Shown here one piece after another: positions 16,986 through 25,597 of a DNA stretch of 64,000 nucleotides. The notes beneath the pieces are model-generated. The model searched no databases and was not told the DNA's origin. It saw nothing but the letters and a program-made list of their open reading frames with translations. Origin of the DNA: Sphingomonas sp. CBMAI 2297 (GTDB lineage Bacteria > Pseudomonadota > Alphaproteobacteria > Sphingomonadales > Sphingomonadaceae); contig NZ_JAPDIR010000012.1 of assembly GCF_029870595.1 (NCBI RefSeq), forward strand, positions 62,001 to 126,000. The letters run 5' to 3'. The first letter of the stretch is position 1. The number at the start of each line of letters is the position of its first letter. The translations under genes were made by a program, and so were the position numbers.

Positions 16986-17021
16986 AAGAAGCGGGACCCC
17001 GGGTCAGGCCCGGGGTGACGG
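16986..17021. repeat. Palindromic repeat, right of GIY-YIG gene (inverted copy)
   Basis: AAGAAGCGGGACCCCGGGTC followed by AGGCCCGGGGTGACGG is the reverse complement of the 16638-16672 element with two or three differences. The distance between copies is about 310 bases and the only content is the GIY-YIG frame. Confidence 0.8.
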
Positions 17022-17046
17022 ATCCAGGGACGCCTGGTCGAGCCCC

Positions 17047-17220
17047 TCAGACCTCCTCGACCGGCGCGGCCGGGCCGTTCTTCAGGATCGATTCGATCGC
17101 GTTCCGCGCGTTGGCCTTGCTGGAATAGCCCTCGGTCCAGAAGATTATCTCGCTGTTATACTTGAACTTCGCGACATACTCGCCGGCCTTGTTCTGCTCG
17201 ATCACGAACTTGTGTGCCAT
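17047..17220 (-). CDS. DUF1508 (YegP-like) small protein
   Basis: A 57-residue protein: MAHKFVIEQNKAGEYVAKFK opens it and YNSEIIFWTEGYSSKANARN with AIESILKNG forms the rest of the single repeat. This is one YegP/DUF1508 unit, a small alpha/beta fold of unknown function (beta-hairpin with a helix after the SSKANA motif). GGGAGAAAG lies 5 bases before the ATG. The gene stands alone between the repeat and the FAD oxidoreductase gene, whose stop is 34 bases upstream of its start. Confidence 0.85.
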   Translation of the reverse strand: MAHKFVIEQNKAGEYVAKFKYNSEIIFWTEGYSSKANARNAIESILKNGPAAPVEEV

Positions 17221-17254
17221 TGGCTTTCTCCCGAACTCGAACGGCTAACCCGGG

Positions 17255-18334
17255 TTAGCTTCCGAAACGTGCAGGCGAATAGGGGGCCGGGTCAATAGCC
17301 GCGACCGCCGGATCGGGCATGGTGCCGAGCAGCAGCGCCGAAGCGAGCTTCGCGGCCGCCGGCGCGGTCTGGATGCCGAAGCCGCCCTGGCCGGCGCACC
17401 AGAAAAAGCCCGGCACCGCCGCGTCGAAGCCATAGACCGGCAGGCGATCGGGAGCGAAGGTCCTGAGGCCGGCCCATTTGTGCTCGAGCCTCTCCACCCG
17501 CCAGTCGACGACGTGCTCGAACCGGTCGATCGCGGTGGCGACGTCGATATCCTCGGGCTGCGCGTCGCAGGGCGGCGTCGCGATCTCGTCGTGCGGGCTC
17601 AGCCAGATCCGGCCGCCGGCTTCCGGCTTCCAGTAGAAGCTGCCGCCGATATGCGCGACCATCGCGCTGCCGGGCGCGGGCGCGGGATCGGTCTTCAGCT
17701 GCATGATCGTGCGGCGATAGGGCCGGATGCCGAGCGGCCGCGCCCCGGCCATCTCCGCCACCGGATCGGCCCAGGCACCGGCGGCATCGACCAGCACCGC
17801 CGCCGCGAAGCTGCCCGCGCGGGTCTCGAGCCGCCATGCGCCGCCCTCGCGCCGCGCGGAGACCAGGGCGGCATGCGTCAGCAACTCCGCCCCTGCCCGC
17901 TTCGCCGCCGCCAGCATGTCGCCGTGCAGGCCGCCGACATCGATATATTCGCAGCTCGGCTCGAGCACGCCGAGCGTCCATTCCGCGCGCAGGCCCGGGA
18001 TCAGCGCCCGGGGATCGACCGGGCGCAGCTCCACGCCGGTGCCTTCGAACTCGGCCAGGAACGCCGCGATCGCCGCCGCCTCGTCGGCCCGGCCGATATG
18101 GACCGAGCCCATCGGCTCCAGATATTTGCCGAGCATCGGGCCCGAGGCGGTGGTGAGCGGCTGGATCGCCGGCCCGCCATAGCTTTCGGACCAGAAGGCG
18201 GCCGAGCGGCCCGTCGCGTGACAGCCGGCGCGCTCCTCCGCCTCGAGCAGCAGCACGCGCGCATGCGGCGCGAGCTCGGCCGCCAAGCTGGCACCGGCGA
18301 TGCCGGCGCCCACGATCGCTACGTCATGGGCCAT
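17255..18334 (-). CDS. FAD-dependent amino-acid oxidase-like oxidoreductase (DAO family)
   Basis: A 359-residue flavoprotein. The N-terminal Rossmann motif VAIVGAGIAGASLAAEL is followed by an acidic end of strand 2 (LLLEAEERAG). ATGRSAAFW contacts flavin and the C-terminal GFFWCAGQGGFGIQTAPAAA is the second FAD motif. It resembles glycine oxidase/D-amino-acid dehydrogenase proteins that oxidise an amine and pass electrons to oxygen or quinone; the substrate is not evident. The ATG overlaps the upstream hydrolase stop by one base (TGATG), so the genes are co-translated. Confidence 0.85.
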   Translation of the reverse strand: MAHDVAIVGAGIAGASLAAELAPHARVLLLEAEERAGCHATGRSAAFWSESYGGPAIQPLTTASGPMLGKYLEPMGSVHIGRADEAAAIAAFLAEFEGTGVELRPVDPRALIPGLRAEWTLGVLEPSCEYIDVGGLHGDMLAAAKRAGAELLTHAALVSARREGGAWRLETRAGSFAAAVLVDAAGAWADPVAEMAGARPLGIRPYRRTIMQLKTDPAPAPGSAMVAHIGGSFYWKPEAGGRIWLSPHDEIATPPCDAQPEDIDVATAIDRFEHVVDWRVERLEHKWAGLRTFAPDRLPVYGFDAAVPGFFWCAGQGGFGIQTAPAAAKLASALLLGTMPDPAVAAIDPAPYSPARFGS

Positions 18335-19278
18335 CAGCGCCGCTGGGCGCGGGCGGCGAGGAAGAGGTCGATCTCGCCGATCGCGCGATTGCGGACCCTG
18401 TCCTCCTCGCGCAGGATCTCATGCGCGCTTTCCTTGCCGAAAGTGACGATGCGAGCATCGGGCAGCCTGGGCACGATCCGGAGCGCCGCCTTCGCATCGA
18501 CCAGCCCGTCCGCCTTGGCGACCAGGGCGAGCACCGGCACCGGCATCTTGCGGAGCTTCGGATCGCCGGCCAGCTCGCGCATCGACTTGAACGCCTGGAT
18601 CAGCCAGCGCCAGCTCGGCGGGCCGGTGACGATGGCGGGATCGTGCTGCTGCCACCAGATCTCGTCGGCATAGCGATCGGGATCATGGGTGAGCAGGTTG
18701 GCGCGAGTCTCGGTGGTGTAGGGCTTCTCGTTGCTCTTCCAGGCCGGCCGGGTGCTGTCGCCCACGCCGCCCAGGATGCGCGCGGCCCGCTCGGCAAAGG
18801 GCCCCAGCGCGCTCTTCACGCCCAGCATCGGCGCCACGATCACCGCGGCATCGGGCCGGATCGCGCCCTCGACCAGGCCGCGCAGCACCAGATGGCCGCC
18901 CATCGAATGGCCCATCACTACATGCGGGCCGGGCGTCGCCGCCTCCCAGTCCGCGTAAAAGGCGCGCAGGTCGGCGATGAAGCTGTCGAAGCTGTCGATG
19001 TCGCCGCAATTGGCCGCGGCGGTCAGCCGGCCCGAGCCGCCCTGGCCGCGCCAGTCGAACGAAGTGATCGTCCAGCCCTGGTCGTGCCAGTGGCGGAAGG
19101 CCTCGAGATATTTCTCGAAGATGTCGCCCCGGCCGCCCTGGAACAGGATCGAGCCGCGCGGCGTGGGGGTCTCGGCGGACCAGGCGAAGGCGCGCAACTG
19201 CCAGCCATCGGGGGCCGTCCAGTGATGGACCTTGGCTCCAACGGGGATGGTGCGGCGGGGATCCGGGTTTTCACGCAT
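18334..19278 (-). CDS. Alpha/beta hydrolase, lysophospholipase/monoacylglycerol lipase-like
   Basis: A 314-residue cytosolic hydrolase. ILFQGGRGDIFEKYLEAFRHW and SFDWRGQGGSGR are the hallmark blocks of the PldB/monoglyceride-lipase group; VVMGHSMGGHLVLRGL holds the nucleophile Ser. The Asp is in VAKADGLVD and the His in ESAHEILRE. It probably hydrolyses lysophospholipids or monoacylglycerols. It overlaps the FAD oxidoreductase gene and is divergent from cpaA, with 49 bases between starts. Confidence 0.86.
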   Translation of the reverse strand: MRENPDPRRTIPVGAKVHHWTAPDGWQLRAFAWSAETPTPRGSILFQGGRGDIFEKYLEAFRHWHDQGWTITSFDWRGQGGSGRLTAAANCGDIDSFDSFIADLRAFYADWEAATPGPHVVMGHSMGGHLVLRGLVEGAIRPDAAVIVAPMLGVKSALGPFAERAARILGGVGDSTRPAWKSNEKPYTTETRANLLTHDPDRYADEIWWQQHDPAIVTGPPSWRWLIQAFKSMRELAGDPKLRKMPVPVLALVAKADGLVDAKAALRIVPRLPDARIVTFGKESAHEILREEDRVRNRAIGEIDLFLAARAQRR

Positions 19279-19327
19279 GGGGCTTGGTTACGTTTTGATA
19301 AGCCGTCCCGTCTAGGACTTTGGCGAC

Positions 19328-19801
19328 ATGGGGGATGTGTTCGTCACTTTGCTGCTCGTGGCACTTGCGCTGCTGCTCGTCTCGGCGGGCATCCAGGATG
19401 CGCGCACGCGCGAGATCGCCAACTGGAAGAATGCCGCCATCGCGCTGATGGCGCCGCTCTGGTGGTGGGCGAACGGGCTGGCGCTGTGGCCGGACGTGGC
19501 GATGCAGGCCGGCGTTGCCGGGCTCGTCTTCGCCTTCTTCCTCGGCGCCTTCGCGCTGGGGCAGATGGGCGGCGGCGACGTGAAGATGATCGGGGCGCTC
19601 GCCCTGTGGCTGCCGGTGCAGCCGCTGGTGTGGATGCTCGTGCTGATGTCGCTGATCGGCGGTGGGCTCACGCTCCTGATGGTGATCGAGAAGCGGCTGC
19701 GCCGCGACGCGGGGGGGCCGCTGGAGATCCCCTATGGCGTCGCCATCGCGATCGCCGCGCTGCTGGTTCTTCGCGAACCCATTTTTAACCAGTTCGGGTG
19801 A
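19328..19801 (+). CDS. cpaA: Prepilin peptidase CpaA/TadV
   Basis: A 157-residue membrane protease of the A24 family, of the short type without a methylase domain. Catalytic Asp24 (IQDARTREI) and Asp84 (GGGDVKM) are both present, with about five membrane helices. It would cleave the leader of Flp-type prepilins and pseudopilins. It opens the tad cluster here; no flp pilin gene lies upstream, where a divergent hydrolase gene sits instead. Confidence 0.9.
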   Translation: MGDVFVTLLLVALALLLVSAGIQDARTREIANWKNAAIALMAPLWWWANGLALWPDVAMQAGVAGLVFAFFLGAFALGQMGGGDVKMIGALALWLPVQPLVWMLVLMSLIGGGLTLLMVIEKRLRRDAGGPLEIPYGVAIAIAALLVLREPIFNQFG

Positions 19802-19861
19802 ATAATTAACGCTGGCGCAACCACATAGGCCGGCGCTTTTGAGAAGGCTTGGAATAGCGAA

Positions 19862-20893
19862 ATGGATGCACGCAAGCTGATCCTGCTCGTCGGTGCGCTC
19901 GTCGTGGCGGCCATCACCGCGTTCATGGCGCGCAACCTGATGACCGGCGCCCCCGCGCCCCAGGCCGGCGCCGTGCCGGCGGCCGTCCAGCCGCAGAACA
20001 CCACCGAAGTGCTCGTCGCCAAGCGCGAGCTGCCGGTGGGCACCATCCTCGATCCCCAGTCGCTCGAATTCCGCCCCTGGCCCAAGGAGCTGGTCGAGGG
20101 CGCCTATTTCGTGCGCAGCGAATCGGACCCGGCCAAGCTGGTCGGCACCGTGGTGCGCTTCCCGATCCCCGCCGGCCAGCCGGTGACGCAGGGCGCGCTG
20201 GTGAAGCCCGGCGACCGCGGCTTCCTCGCCGCCGCGCTCGGCGCTGGCATGCGCGCGGTGACCGTGCCCGTCTCGACTCAGAGCGCCGTCGCGGGCTTCG
20301 TCTTCCCGGGCGACCGCATCGACCTGATCCTCACCCAGTCGGTGAGCGGCGGCGGCGACGGCCCGGCGCTCAAGGCGTCGGAGACGGTGCTGCGCAACCT
20401 GCGCGTGCTCGCCACCGACCAGAAGACCGACAAGCAGACCGACGACAAGGGCAACACGATCGTCAACACCTATTCGACCGTCACGGTCGAGGCGACGCCC
20501 AAGATCGCCGAGAAGATCGCGGTGGCGCAGACCATCGGCACGCTCTCGCTCTCGCTGCGCTCGATCGCCGACAATCAGGGCGAGCTCGAGGACGCGATCG
20601 CGAACGGCGATGTCGAGGTGCCGAGCGATCCGAAGAAGGAAAAGGAAATGATCGCCAAGGTGGCGCGCGCGCCGCAGGACGGCGCGACCACCTTCGCCAC
20701 CGGTGCCGACGTGTCGCGCTTCCAGCGCAGCACCGTGCCGGCCAGGCCGCACGACATGGGCACGGCTGCCGCGCCCGGCGCCGCGCCCACGCCCGGCCAA
20801 AGCTTTCCCGGCGCCGCGACTCCGCGCGGCCCGGTCGTGACCGTCGTTCGCGGCAATGCCGAGACCGCCGTTGCTCTGGGGGGCAAGAACTGA
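19862..20893 (+). CDS. cpaB: Flp pilus assembly protein CpaB/RcpC
   Basis: A 343-residue inner-membrane-anchored periplasmic protein. One helix (residues about 5-28) leads to a SAF domain (TEVLVAKRELPVGTILDPQSL, VVRFPIPAGQPVTQGALV) and the RcpC/CpaB domain (AVTVPVSTQSAVAGFVFPGDRIDLILTQ). SAF domains may bind glycans. The C-terminus is Pro/Gly-rich and ends two bases before cpaC. In Tad systems CpaB works with the CpaC secretin. Confidence 0.92.
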   Translation: MDARKLILLVGALVVAAITAFMARNLMTGAPAPQAGAVPAAVQPQNTTEVLVAKRELPVGTILDPQSLEFRPWPKELVEGAYFVRSESDPAKLVGTVVRFPIPAGQPVTQGALVKPGDRGFLAAALGAGMRAVTVPVSTQSAVAGFVFPGDRIDLILTQSVSGGGDGPALKASETVLRNLRVLATDQKTDKQTDDKGNTIVNTYSTVTVEATPKIAEKIAVAQTIGTLSLSLRSIADNQGELEDAIANGDVEVPSDPKKEKEMIAKVARAPQDGATTFATGADVSRFQRSTVPARPHDMGTAAAPGAAPTPGQSFPGAATPRGPVVTVVRGNAETAVALGGKN

Positions 20894-20894
20894 G

Positions 20895-22619
20895 ATGACT
20901 CGCAAGCTTCTTCTGAAGCGCTCGCTCGCCGCGATCGTGTCGACCGCGCTGGTCGGCGCGCCGGCGACCGGCTTCGCCCAGACCGCCAAGTCCAAGCGGC
21001 CCCACCCGGCCCGCACCAACGCGCCGGGCCGCACCAATGTGGGCGTCGCCAACCTGCCGCCGGGCACGCAGCGGCCGAGCGGCGAGATCCTGCTCTCGAC
21101 CGGCCAGGGCGAGCTGATCACGCTGCCGGCCAACGTCGCCAATGTCTGGACCTCCAATCCGTCCGTCGCCGATGTCTATGTGAACAATCCGCGCCAGATC
21201 CATCTGTTCGGCAAGGATTTCGGCGAGGCGACGGTGTTCGCGACCAGCGCCTCGGGCGCGGTGGTCTTCTCCACCAACATCCGCGTGGCGCAGAACATCA
21301 CTTCGATCGATCGCATGGTGAAGGTCGCCATGCCCGATGCGGACGTCCAGGTGACCACGGTCGGCCAGATCGCGGTGATCAACGGCACGGTGAAGTCGCC
21401 GCAGGACAGCGAGCAGGCGCAGCGCCTGGTCACCGGCCTGCTCAATCCCGGCGTCAACGTCAACGATCCCAATGCCCAGCTCAAGATCGCGGTGATCAAC
21501 CGCCTGCGGACCGCCACGCCGCTGCAGGTGCAGCTGCAGGTGAAGTTCGCCGAGGTGAGCCGCAGCTTCGTCAAGAACATCGGCGTCAACTTCACCACCA
21601 AGGATCCGACCGGCGGCTTCCAGTTCGGCATGGCCCAGGGCCGCAGCCCGGGCTCGTTCTCGGCGACCGACCTCGCCAAATATCCGACGGCGACGATGAC
21701 CCAGAACGGCGTCACCATCACCGGCGCCTATGATCCCTCCACCGGCCGGTTCGTCAATCCGCGCGCCACCGGCCTGGCCGACATCACCCGCGGCTCGGAC
21801 AACGCCACCATGGGCCTGGCCGGCAAGCTGTTCGGCCTCGACGTGCTCGCGGCGATCGATCTCGGCGAGACCATCGGCCAGGTGACCACGCTCGCCAATC
21901 CGAACCTGACCGCGCAATCGGGCGAGACGGCGAACTTCCTCGCCGGCGGCGAGATCCCGATCCCGGTCGCGCAGGGCCTGGGCACCACTACGGTGGAATA
22001 TAAGCAGTACGGCATCAGCCTGGCCTTCACGCCGACGGTGCTGGCCGATGGCCGCATCTCGCTGCGCGTGCGCCCCGAAGTGTCGCAGCTGACCTCGGCC
22101 GGCGCGGTGCAGCTCAATGGCGTCACCATCCCCGCGCTCAGCACGCGCCGCAGCGAGACCACCGTCGAGCTCGGCTCGGGCGAGAGCATGGTGGTCGGCG
22201 GGCTGCTGCAGAATTCGCAGAACAACTCGATCACCAAGACGCCGGGCCTGGGCGACGTGCCGATCCTGGGCGCGCTGTTCCGCTCGAACGGCTTCCAGCG
22301 CAACGAGACCGAGCTGGTGATCGTGATCACCCCCTATCTGGTGAAGCCGGTCAACGCCAACCAGATCGTCCTGCCGACCGACGGCTACAAGGCGCCGAAC
22401 GACTTCGACCGCGTCTTCCTGGGCGCCCTTTCCGGCAGCGGCAAGGGCGGCGACCGCCCCAAGCCGAGCATGGCGCCGACGGACGGCCAGCCCTCGGTGG
22501 GCGCCTATTCGCCCGCGCCGGCCGGCCAGGCCGCCGCGCCCGTCCAGGCGGCGCCCGCCCCGCAACCCAACCGCAAGCAGAAGAAGGGCGGCGCCGCAGC
22601 CCCCGGCTTCGGCTTCTGA
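20895..22619 (+). CDS. cpaC: Tad pilus secretin CpaC/RcpA
   Basis: A 574-residue outer-membrane secretin. After the signal peptide (ending TGFAQ) comes the N-terminal pilus-secretin domain (VWTSNPSVADVYVNNPRQIHLFGKDFGEATVF), a BON-like segment, and the secretin core (GQVTTLANPNLTAQSGETANFLAGGEIPIP, KQYGISLAFTPTVL, TPGLGDVPILGALFRSNGF). It forms the channel through which the Flp pilus exits. A long Pro/Ala tail of about 70 residues follows the core. The start at ATG 20895 is just after the cpaB stop. Confidence 0.94.
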   Translation: MTRKLLLKRSLAAIVSTALVGAPATGFAQTAKSKRPHPARTNAPGRTNVGVANLPPGTQRPSGEILLSTGQGELITLPANVANVWTSNPSVADVYVNNPRQIHLFGKDFGEATVFATSASGAVVFSTNIRVAQNITSIDRMVKVAMPDADVQVTTVGQIAVINGTVKSPQDSEQAQRLVTGLLNPGVNVNDPNAQLKIAVINRLRTATPLQVQLQVKFAEVSRSFVKNIGVNFTTKDPTGGFQFGMAQGRSPGSFSATDLAKYPTATMTQNGVTITGAYDPSTGRFVNPRATGLADITRGSDNATMGLAGKLFGLDVLAAIDLGETIGQVTTLANPNLTAQSGETANFLAGGEIPIPVAQGLGTTTVEYKQYGISLAFTPTVLADGRISLRVRPEVSQLTSAGAVQLNGVTIPALSTRRSETTVELGSGESMVVGGLLQNSQNNSITKTPGLGDVPILGALFRSNGFQRNETELVIVITPYLVKPVNANQIVLPTDGYKAPNDFDRVFLGALSGSGKGGDRPKPSMAPTDGQPSVGAYSPAPAGQAAAPVQAAPAPQPNRKQKKGGAAAPGFGF

Positions 22620-22624
22620 CCCCG

Positions 22625-23272
22625 ATGCGACTGACGAGGAGATCGCCCGTGCTTCCGCGCTTCACTCCCCTGCTCGTCCCGGCGCTGCTGCTCGCCGGCT
22701 GCGGCACCTATAATGGCGGCGTGGAATCGATCCATCAGCCGATCGTCCAGCGCAGCGACTATGTGCTCGACCTGCAGACGACCGGCTATTCCCTGGCGCC
22801 CGGCGAGAGCCAGCGCCTCGCCGGCTGGATGTCGGCCATGAGCCTGCGCTACGGCGATCGCGTCGCCATCGACGACGGCGCCGCCGGCGCCACCGGCCGC
22901 CGGGAAGTCGCCGCCGAGGCCGGCCGCTACGGCCTGATCCTCGCCGATCGCGCCCCGGTCACCGCCGGCCAGATCGCGCCGGGCACGATCCGCGTGGTCG
23001 TCACCCGGATGACCGCCAATGTGCCGGGCTGCCCCGACAATTCGCGCCCCGCCGAATATACGTTCGAGGCGAGCACCAGCTCGAACTATGGCTGCGCGAC
23101 CAACAGCAATCTCGCCGCGATGGTCGCGGATCCGGCCGATCTGATCCGCGGCGCCGCGGGCTCGCCCACCGCCGATCCGATCAGCGCGTCCAAGGCCATC
23201 GGCGCGTTCCGCGCGGCGGTGCCCTCGGGCAGCGGCGGCAAGGTCGACGCCGGTTCGGGGAGCCCCAAGTGA
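22625..23272 (+). CDS. cpaD: Tad pilus lipoprotein CpaD
   Basis: A 215-residue lipoprotein. The lipobox LLLAGC sits in a signal of about 25 residues. The mature domain (LAPGESQRLAGWMSAMSLRYGDRVAID, CPDNSRPAEYTFEASTSSNYGCATNSNLAAMVADPADLI) is the CpaD family signature. In Caulobacter CpaD helps localise or stabilise the secretin. It overlaps cpaE by four bases (GTGA). Confidence 0.9.
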   Translation: MRLTRRSPVLPRFTPLLVPALLLAGCGTYNGGVESIHQPIVQRSDYVLDLQTTGYSLAPGESQRLAGWMSAMSLRYGDRVAIDDGAAGATGRREVAAEAGRYGLILADRAPVTAGQIAPGTIRVVVTRMTANVPGCPDNSRPAEYTFEASTSSNYGCATNSNLAAMVADPADLIRGAAGSPTADPISASKAIGAFRAAVPSGSGGKVDAGSGSPK

Positions 23273-24561
23273 ACGCGCCTTTCAATCCCGCCCGCACCGG
23301 GCATCGCGATCCGTTCGTTGCGTTCGTCTGCGACGAGACGACGGCGGAGATCCTGCGCCCGATCGCGGTCGAGCTCGGCTGGTCGCCGGAAAAGGTCAAC
23401 AAGGGCGGCCTGCGCAACGCGGTCCAGACCCTGTCGGTCTCGGCGAGCCCGAACATCCTGTTCGTCGATCTCTCCGAGAGCGGCGACCCGCTCAACGACA
23501 TCAACGCGCTCGCCGAAGTCTGCGAGCCGGGCACGATCGTGATCGCGTCGGGCCAGGTGAACGACGTGCGCCTGTATCGCGACCTCGTCGCGAGCGGCAT
23601 CCACGACTATCTGCTCAAGCCGCTGAACCCGGATGCGCTGCGCGATGCCTTCGCCCAGGCCCAGGCCGCGCTCAGCGCGCCCAAGCTGGCCGAGGCCGGC
23701 ACCGATCGCCCGCATTGCGCGGTGGCGGTGATCGGCACGCGCGGCGGCGCCGGCGCCTCGACGCTCGCCACTTCGCTTGCCTGGCTGATGGGCGAGCGCC
23801 TGGGCCGCAGCACCGCGCTGCTCGACCTCGACGTGCATTTCGGCACGGGCGCGCTCGCGCTCGACCTCGAGCCGGGCCGCGGCCTGACCGACGCGATCGA
23901 GAATCCCAGCCGCATCGACGGGCTGTTCATCGAGCGCGCAATGGTCCGCGCTTCGGACCGCCTCGCCGTGCTCAGCGCCGAAGCGCCGATCCATTCGCCG
24001 ATCATGACCGACGGCGCGGCCTTCTATCAGCTGCAGGAAGAGATCCGCACCGCCTTCGAATGCACGGTGGTCGACCTGCCGCGCTCGATGCTGGTCAACC
24101 ATCCGCACCTGATCACCGATGTGCAGGTGGCCGTGCTGGCGACCGAGCTGACGCTGGCTTCCGCGCGCGACGCGATCCGCATTCTCAGCTGGTTCAAGTC
24201 GAACGCGCCGCAGACCCAGGTGATCGTGGTCGCCAACAAGATCCAGCAGGCGGCAGTGCTCGAGATCAGCCGCAAGGACTTCGAGGGCTCGATCGAGCGC
24301 AAGATCGACTTCATGCTGCCCTTCGATGCCAAGCTCGCCTCGCAATCGGCCAAGCTGGGCAAGCCGCTCGCCGAAGTGGGCAAGGGCAACAAGGGCATCG
24401 CTCCGCTCGTCGACCTCGCCCAGCGCATCGCCGGCATCGCCGATTCGGGCGCCGAGGATGCCGGCCCCGGCAAGGCGAAGGGCAAGAGCGACAAGCCCAA
24501 GGGCGGCGGCTCGCTGCTCGACAAGTTCAAGATGAGGATGCCGGTCAAGGCAAAGAAGTAA
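23269..24561 (+). CDS. cpaE: Pilus assembly ATPase-like protein CpaE/TadZ
   Basis: A 430-residue protein. The first 130 residues form a degenerate receiver-like domain. The second domain is a MinD/ParA-type ATPase with the deviant P-loop IGTRGGAGASTLATSLAW and LLDLDVHFGTGALAL. TadZ/CpaE marks the polar assembly site of the pilus. GTG start overlapping cpaD. Normally the motor ATPase gene cpaF follows, but here tadB begins 51 bases downstream. Confidence 0.92.
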   Translation: MNAPFNPARTGHRDPFVAFVCDETTAEILRPIAVELGWSPEKVNKGGLRNAVQTLSVSASPNILFVDLSESGDPLNDINALAEVCEPGTIVIASGQVNDVRLYRDLVASGIHDYLLKPLNPDALRDAFAQAQAALSAPKLAEAGTDRPHCAVAVIGTRGGAGASTLATSLAWLMGERLGRSTALLDLDVHFGTGALALDLEPGRGLTDAIENPSRIDGLFIERAMVRASDRLAVLSAEAPIHSPIMTDGAAFYQLQEEIRTAFECTVVDLPRSMLVNHPHLITDVQVAVLATELTLASARDAIRILSWFKSNAPQTQVIVVANKIQQAAVLEISRKDFEGSIERKIDFMLPFDAKLASQSAKLGKPLAEVGKGNKGIAPLVDLAQRIAGIADSGAEDAGPGKAKGKSDKPKGGGSLLDKFKMRMPVKAKK

Positions 24562-24612
24562 CCATTGCGCGGCTAGGCTGCGCGCAGGTTACGCAAGCGG
24601 AGTTGGTGCGGC

Positions 24613-25593
24613 GTGGAGATGCTGCCGGTATTGATGCTCGCTGGAGGCACTTTCGTGGTGCTCGCGCTGATGGTGCTCGCCTTTTCGGGCCCGTCGGCCG
24701 AGCGGGCGGGCGCGCGCCGGGTCAAGACGATGCGCGAGCGCCATGTGGTGAGCGCCGTCGGCGCCAACGCGATGGAGGCGCAGATGCGCCGCGTCGCCGC
24801 CGCCCGCGCCACGCGCATGGACGTCACCGCCGCGCGCTTCCTTCCCAATCCGGCGCTGCTCCAGAAGCGGCTCAGCATGACCGGCAAGCCCTGGACGCTC
24901 GGCCAGTATATGATGGTGAGCGCCGGGCTCACGCTGGTGCCCGCCGGGCTGATCATGCTCCAGGGCCTGCCGATCCTGCTGGGCCTGGGCGTCGGCCTGT
25001 TCCTGGGCGTCGGCCTGCCGCACTTCGTGGTCGGCTTCTTCATCAAGCGCCGCATCGCCCGGTTCACCGCCAAGTTTCCCGACGCGATCGAGCTGCTCGT
25101 GCGCGGGCTGCGCTCGGGCTTGCCGATCACCGAGACGATCGGCGTGGTCGGCCAGGAAGTCGACGGCCCGGTCGGCGAGGAATTCCGCGCGGTGAGCGAC
25201 AAGATGAAGATCGGCAAGTCGCTCGACACCGCGCTGCAGGAAACCGCGGACCGGCTCGGTACGCCCGAATTCCAGTTCTTCACCATCACCATCCAGATCC
25301 AGCGCGAGACCGGCGGCAACCTGGCCGAGACGCTGGCCAACCTGGCCGACGTGCTGCGCAAGCGCGCGCAGATGAAGCTGAAGATCAAGGCGATGTCGTC
25401 GGAATCCAAGGCATCGGCGCTGATCGTCGGCGCGCTGCCCTTCATCGTCTTCGCGCTCGTCTGGTTCATCAACAACAACTACATGGCCAATTTCTTCGCG
25501 GATCAGCGCCTGATGATCGCCGGCGGCGGCGGCCTGCTCTGGATGGGCATCGGCGCCTTCATCATGGCCAAGATGGTCAATTTCGAGATCTAG
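24613..25593 (+). CDS. tadB: Tad pilus inner-membrane platform protein TadB
   Basis: A 326-residue protein of the T2SSF family. N-terminal helix, a soluble helical bundle (KFPDAIELLVRGLRSGLPITETI, QIQRETGGNLAETLANLADVLRKRAQMKLKI) and two C-terminal helices. It pairs with TadC as the platform on which the motor ATPase acts. The start is GTG at 24613, or ATG two codons later. The motor (cpaF/tadA) is missing from the cluster. Confidence 0.9.
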   Translation: MEMLPVLMLAGGTFVVLALMVLAFSGPSAERAGARRVKTMRERHVVSAVGANAMEAQMRRVAAARATRMDVTAARFLPNPALLQKRLSMTGKPWTLGQYMMVSAGLTLVPAGLIMLQGLPILLGLGVGLFLGVGLPHFVVGFFIKRRIARFTAKFPDAIELLVRGLRSGLPITETIGVVGQEVDGPVGEEFRAVSDKMKIGKSLDTALQETADRLGTPEFQFFTITIQIQRETGGNLAETLANLADVLRKRAQMKLKIKAMSSESKASALIVGALPFIVFALVWFINNNYMANFFADQRLMIAGGGGLLWMGIGAFIMAKMVNFEI

Positions 25594-25597
25594 CGGC

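Noticed and set aside
19271..21157. A 628-codon frame antisense to cpaA-cpaB-cpaC
   Set aside because: Antisense to intact tad genes, no start signal or domain.
24562..24612. Possible remnant of cpaF between cpaE and tadB
   Set aside because: Only 51 bases, with no P-loop or other ATPase-like residue string in any frame.
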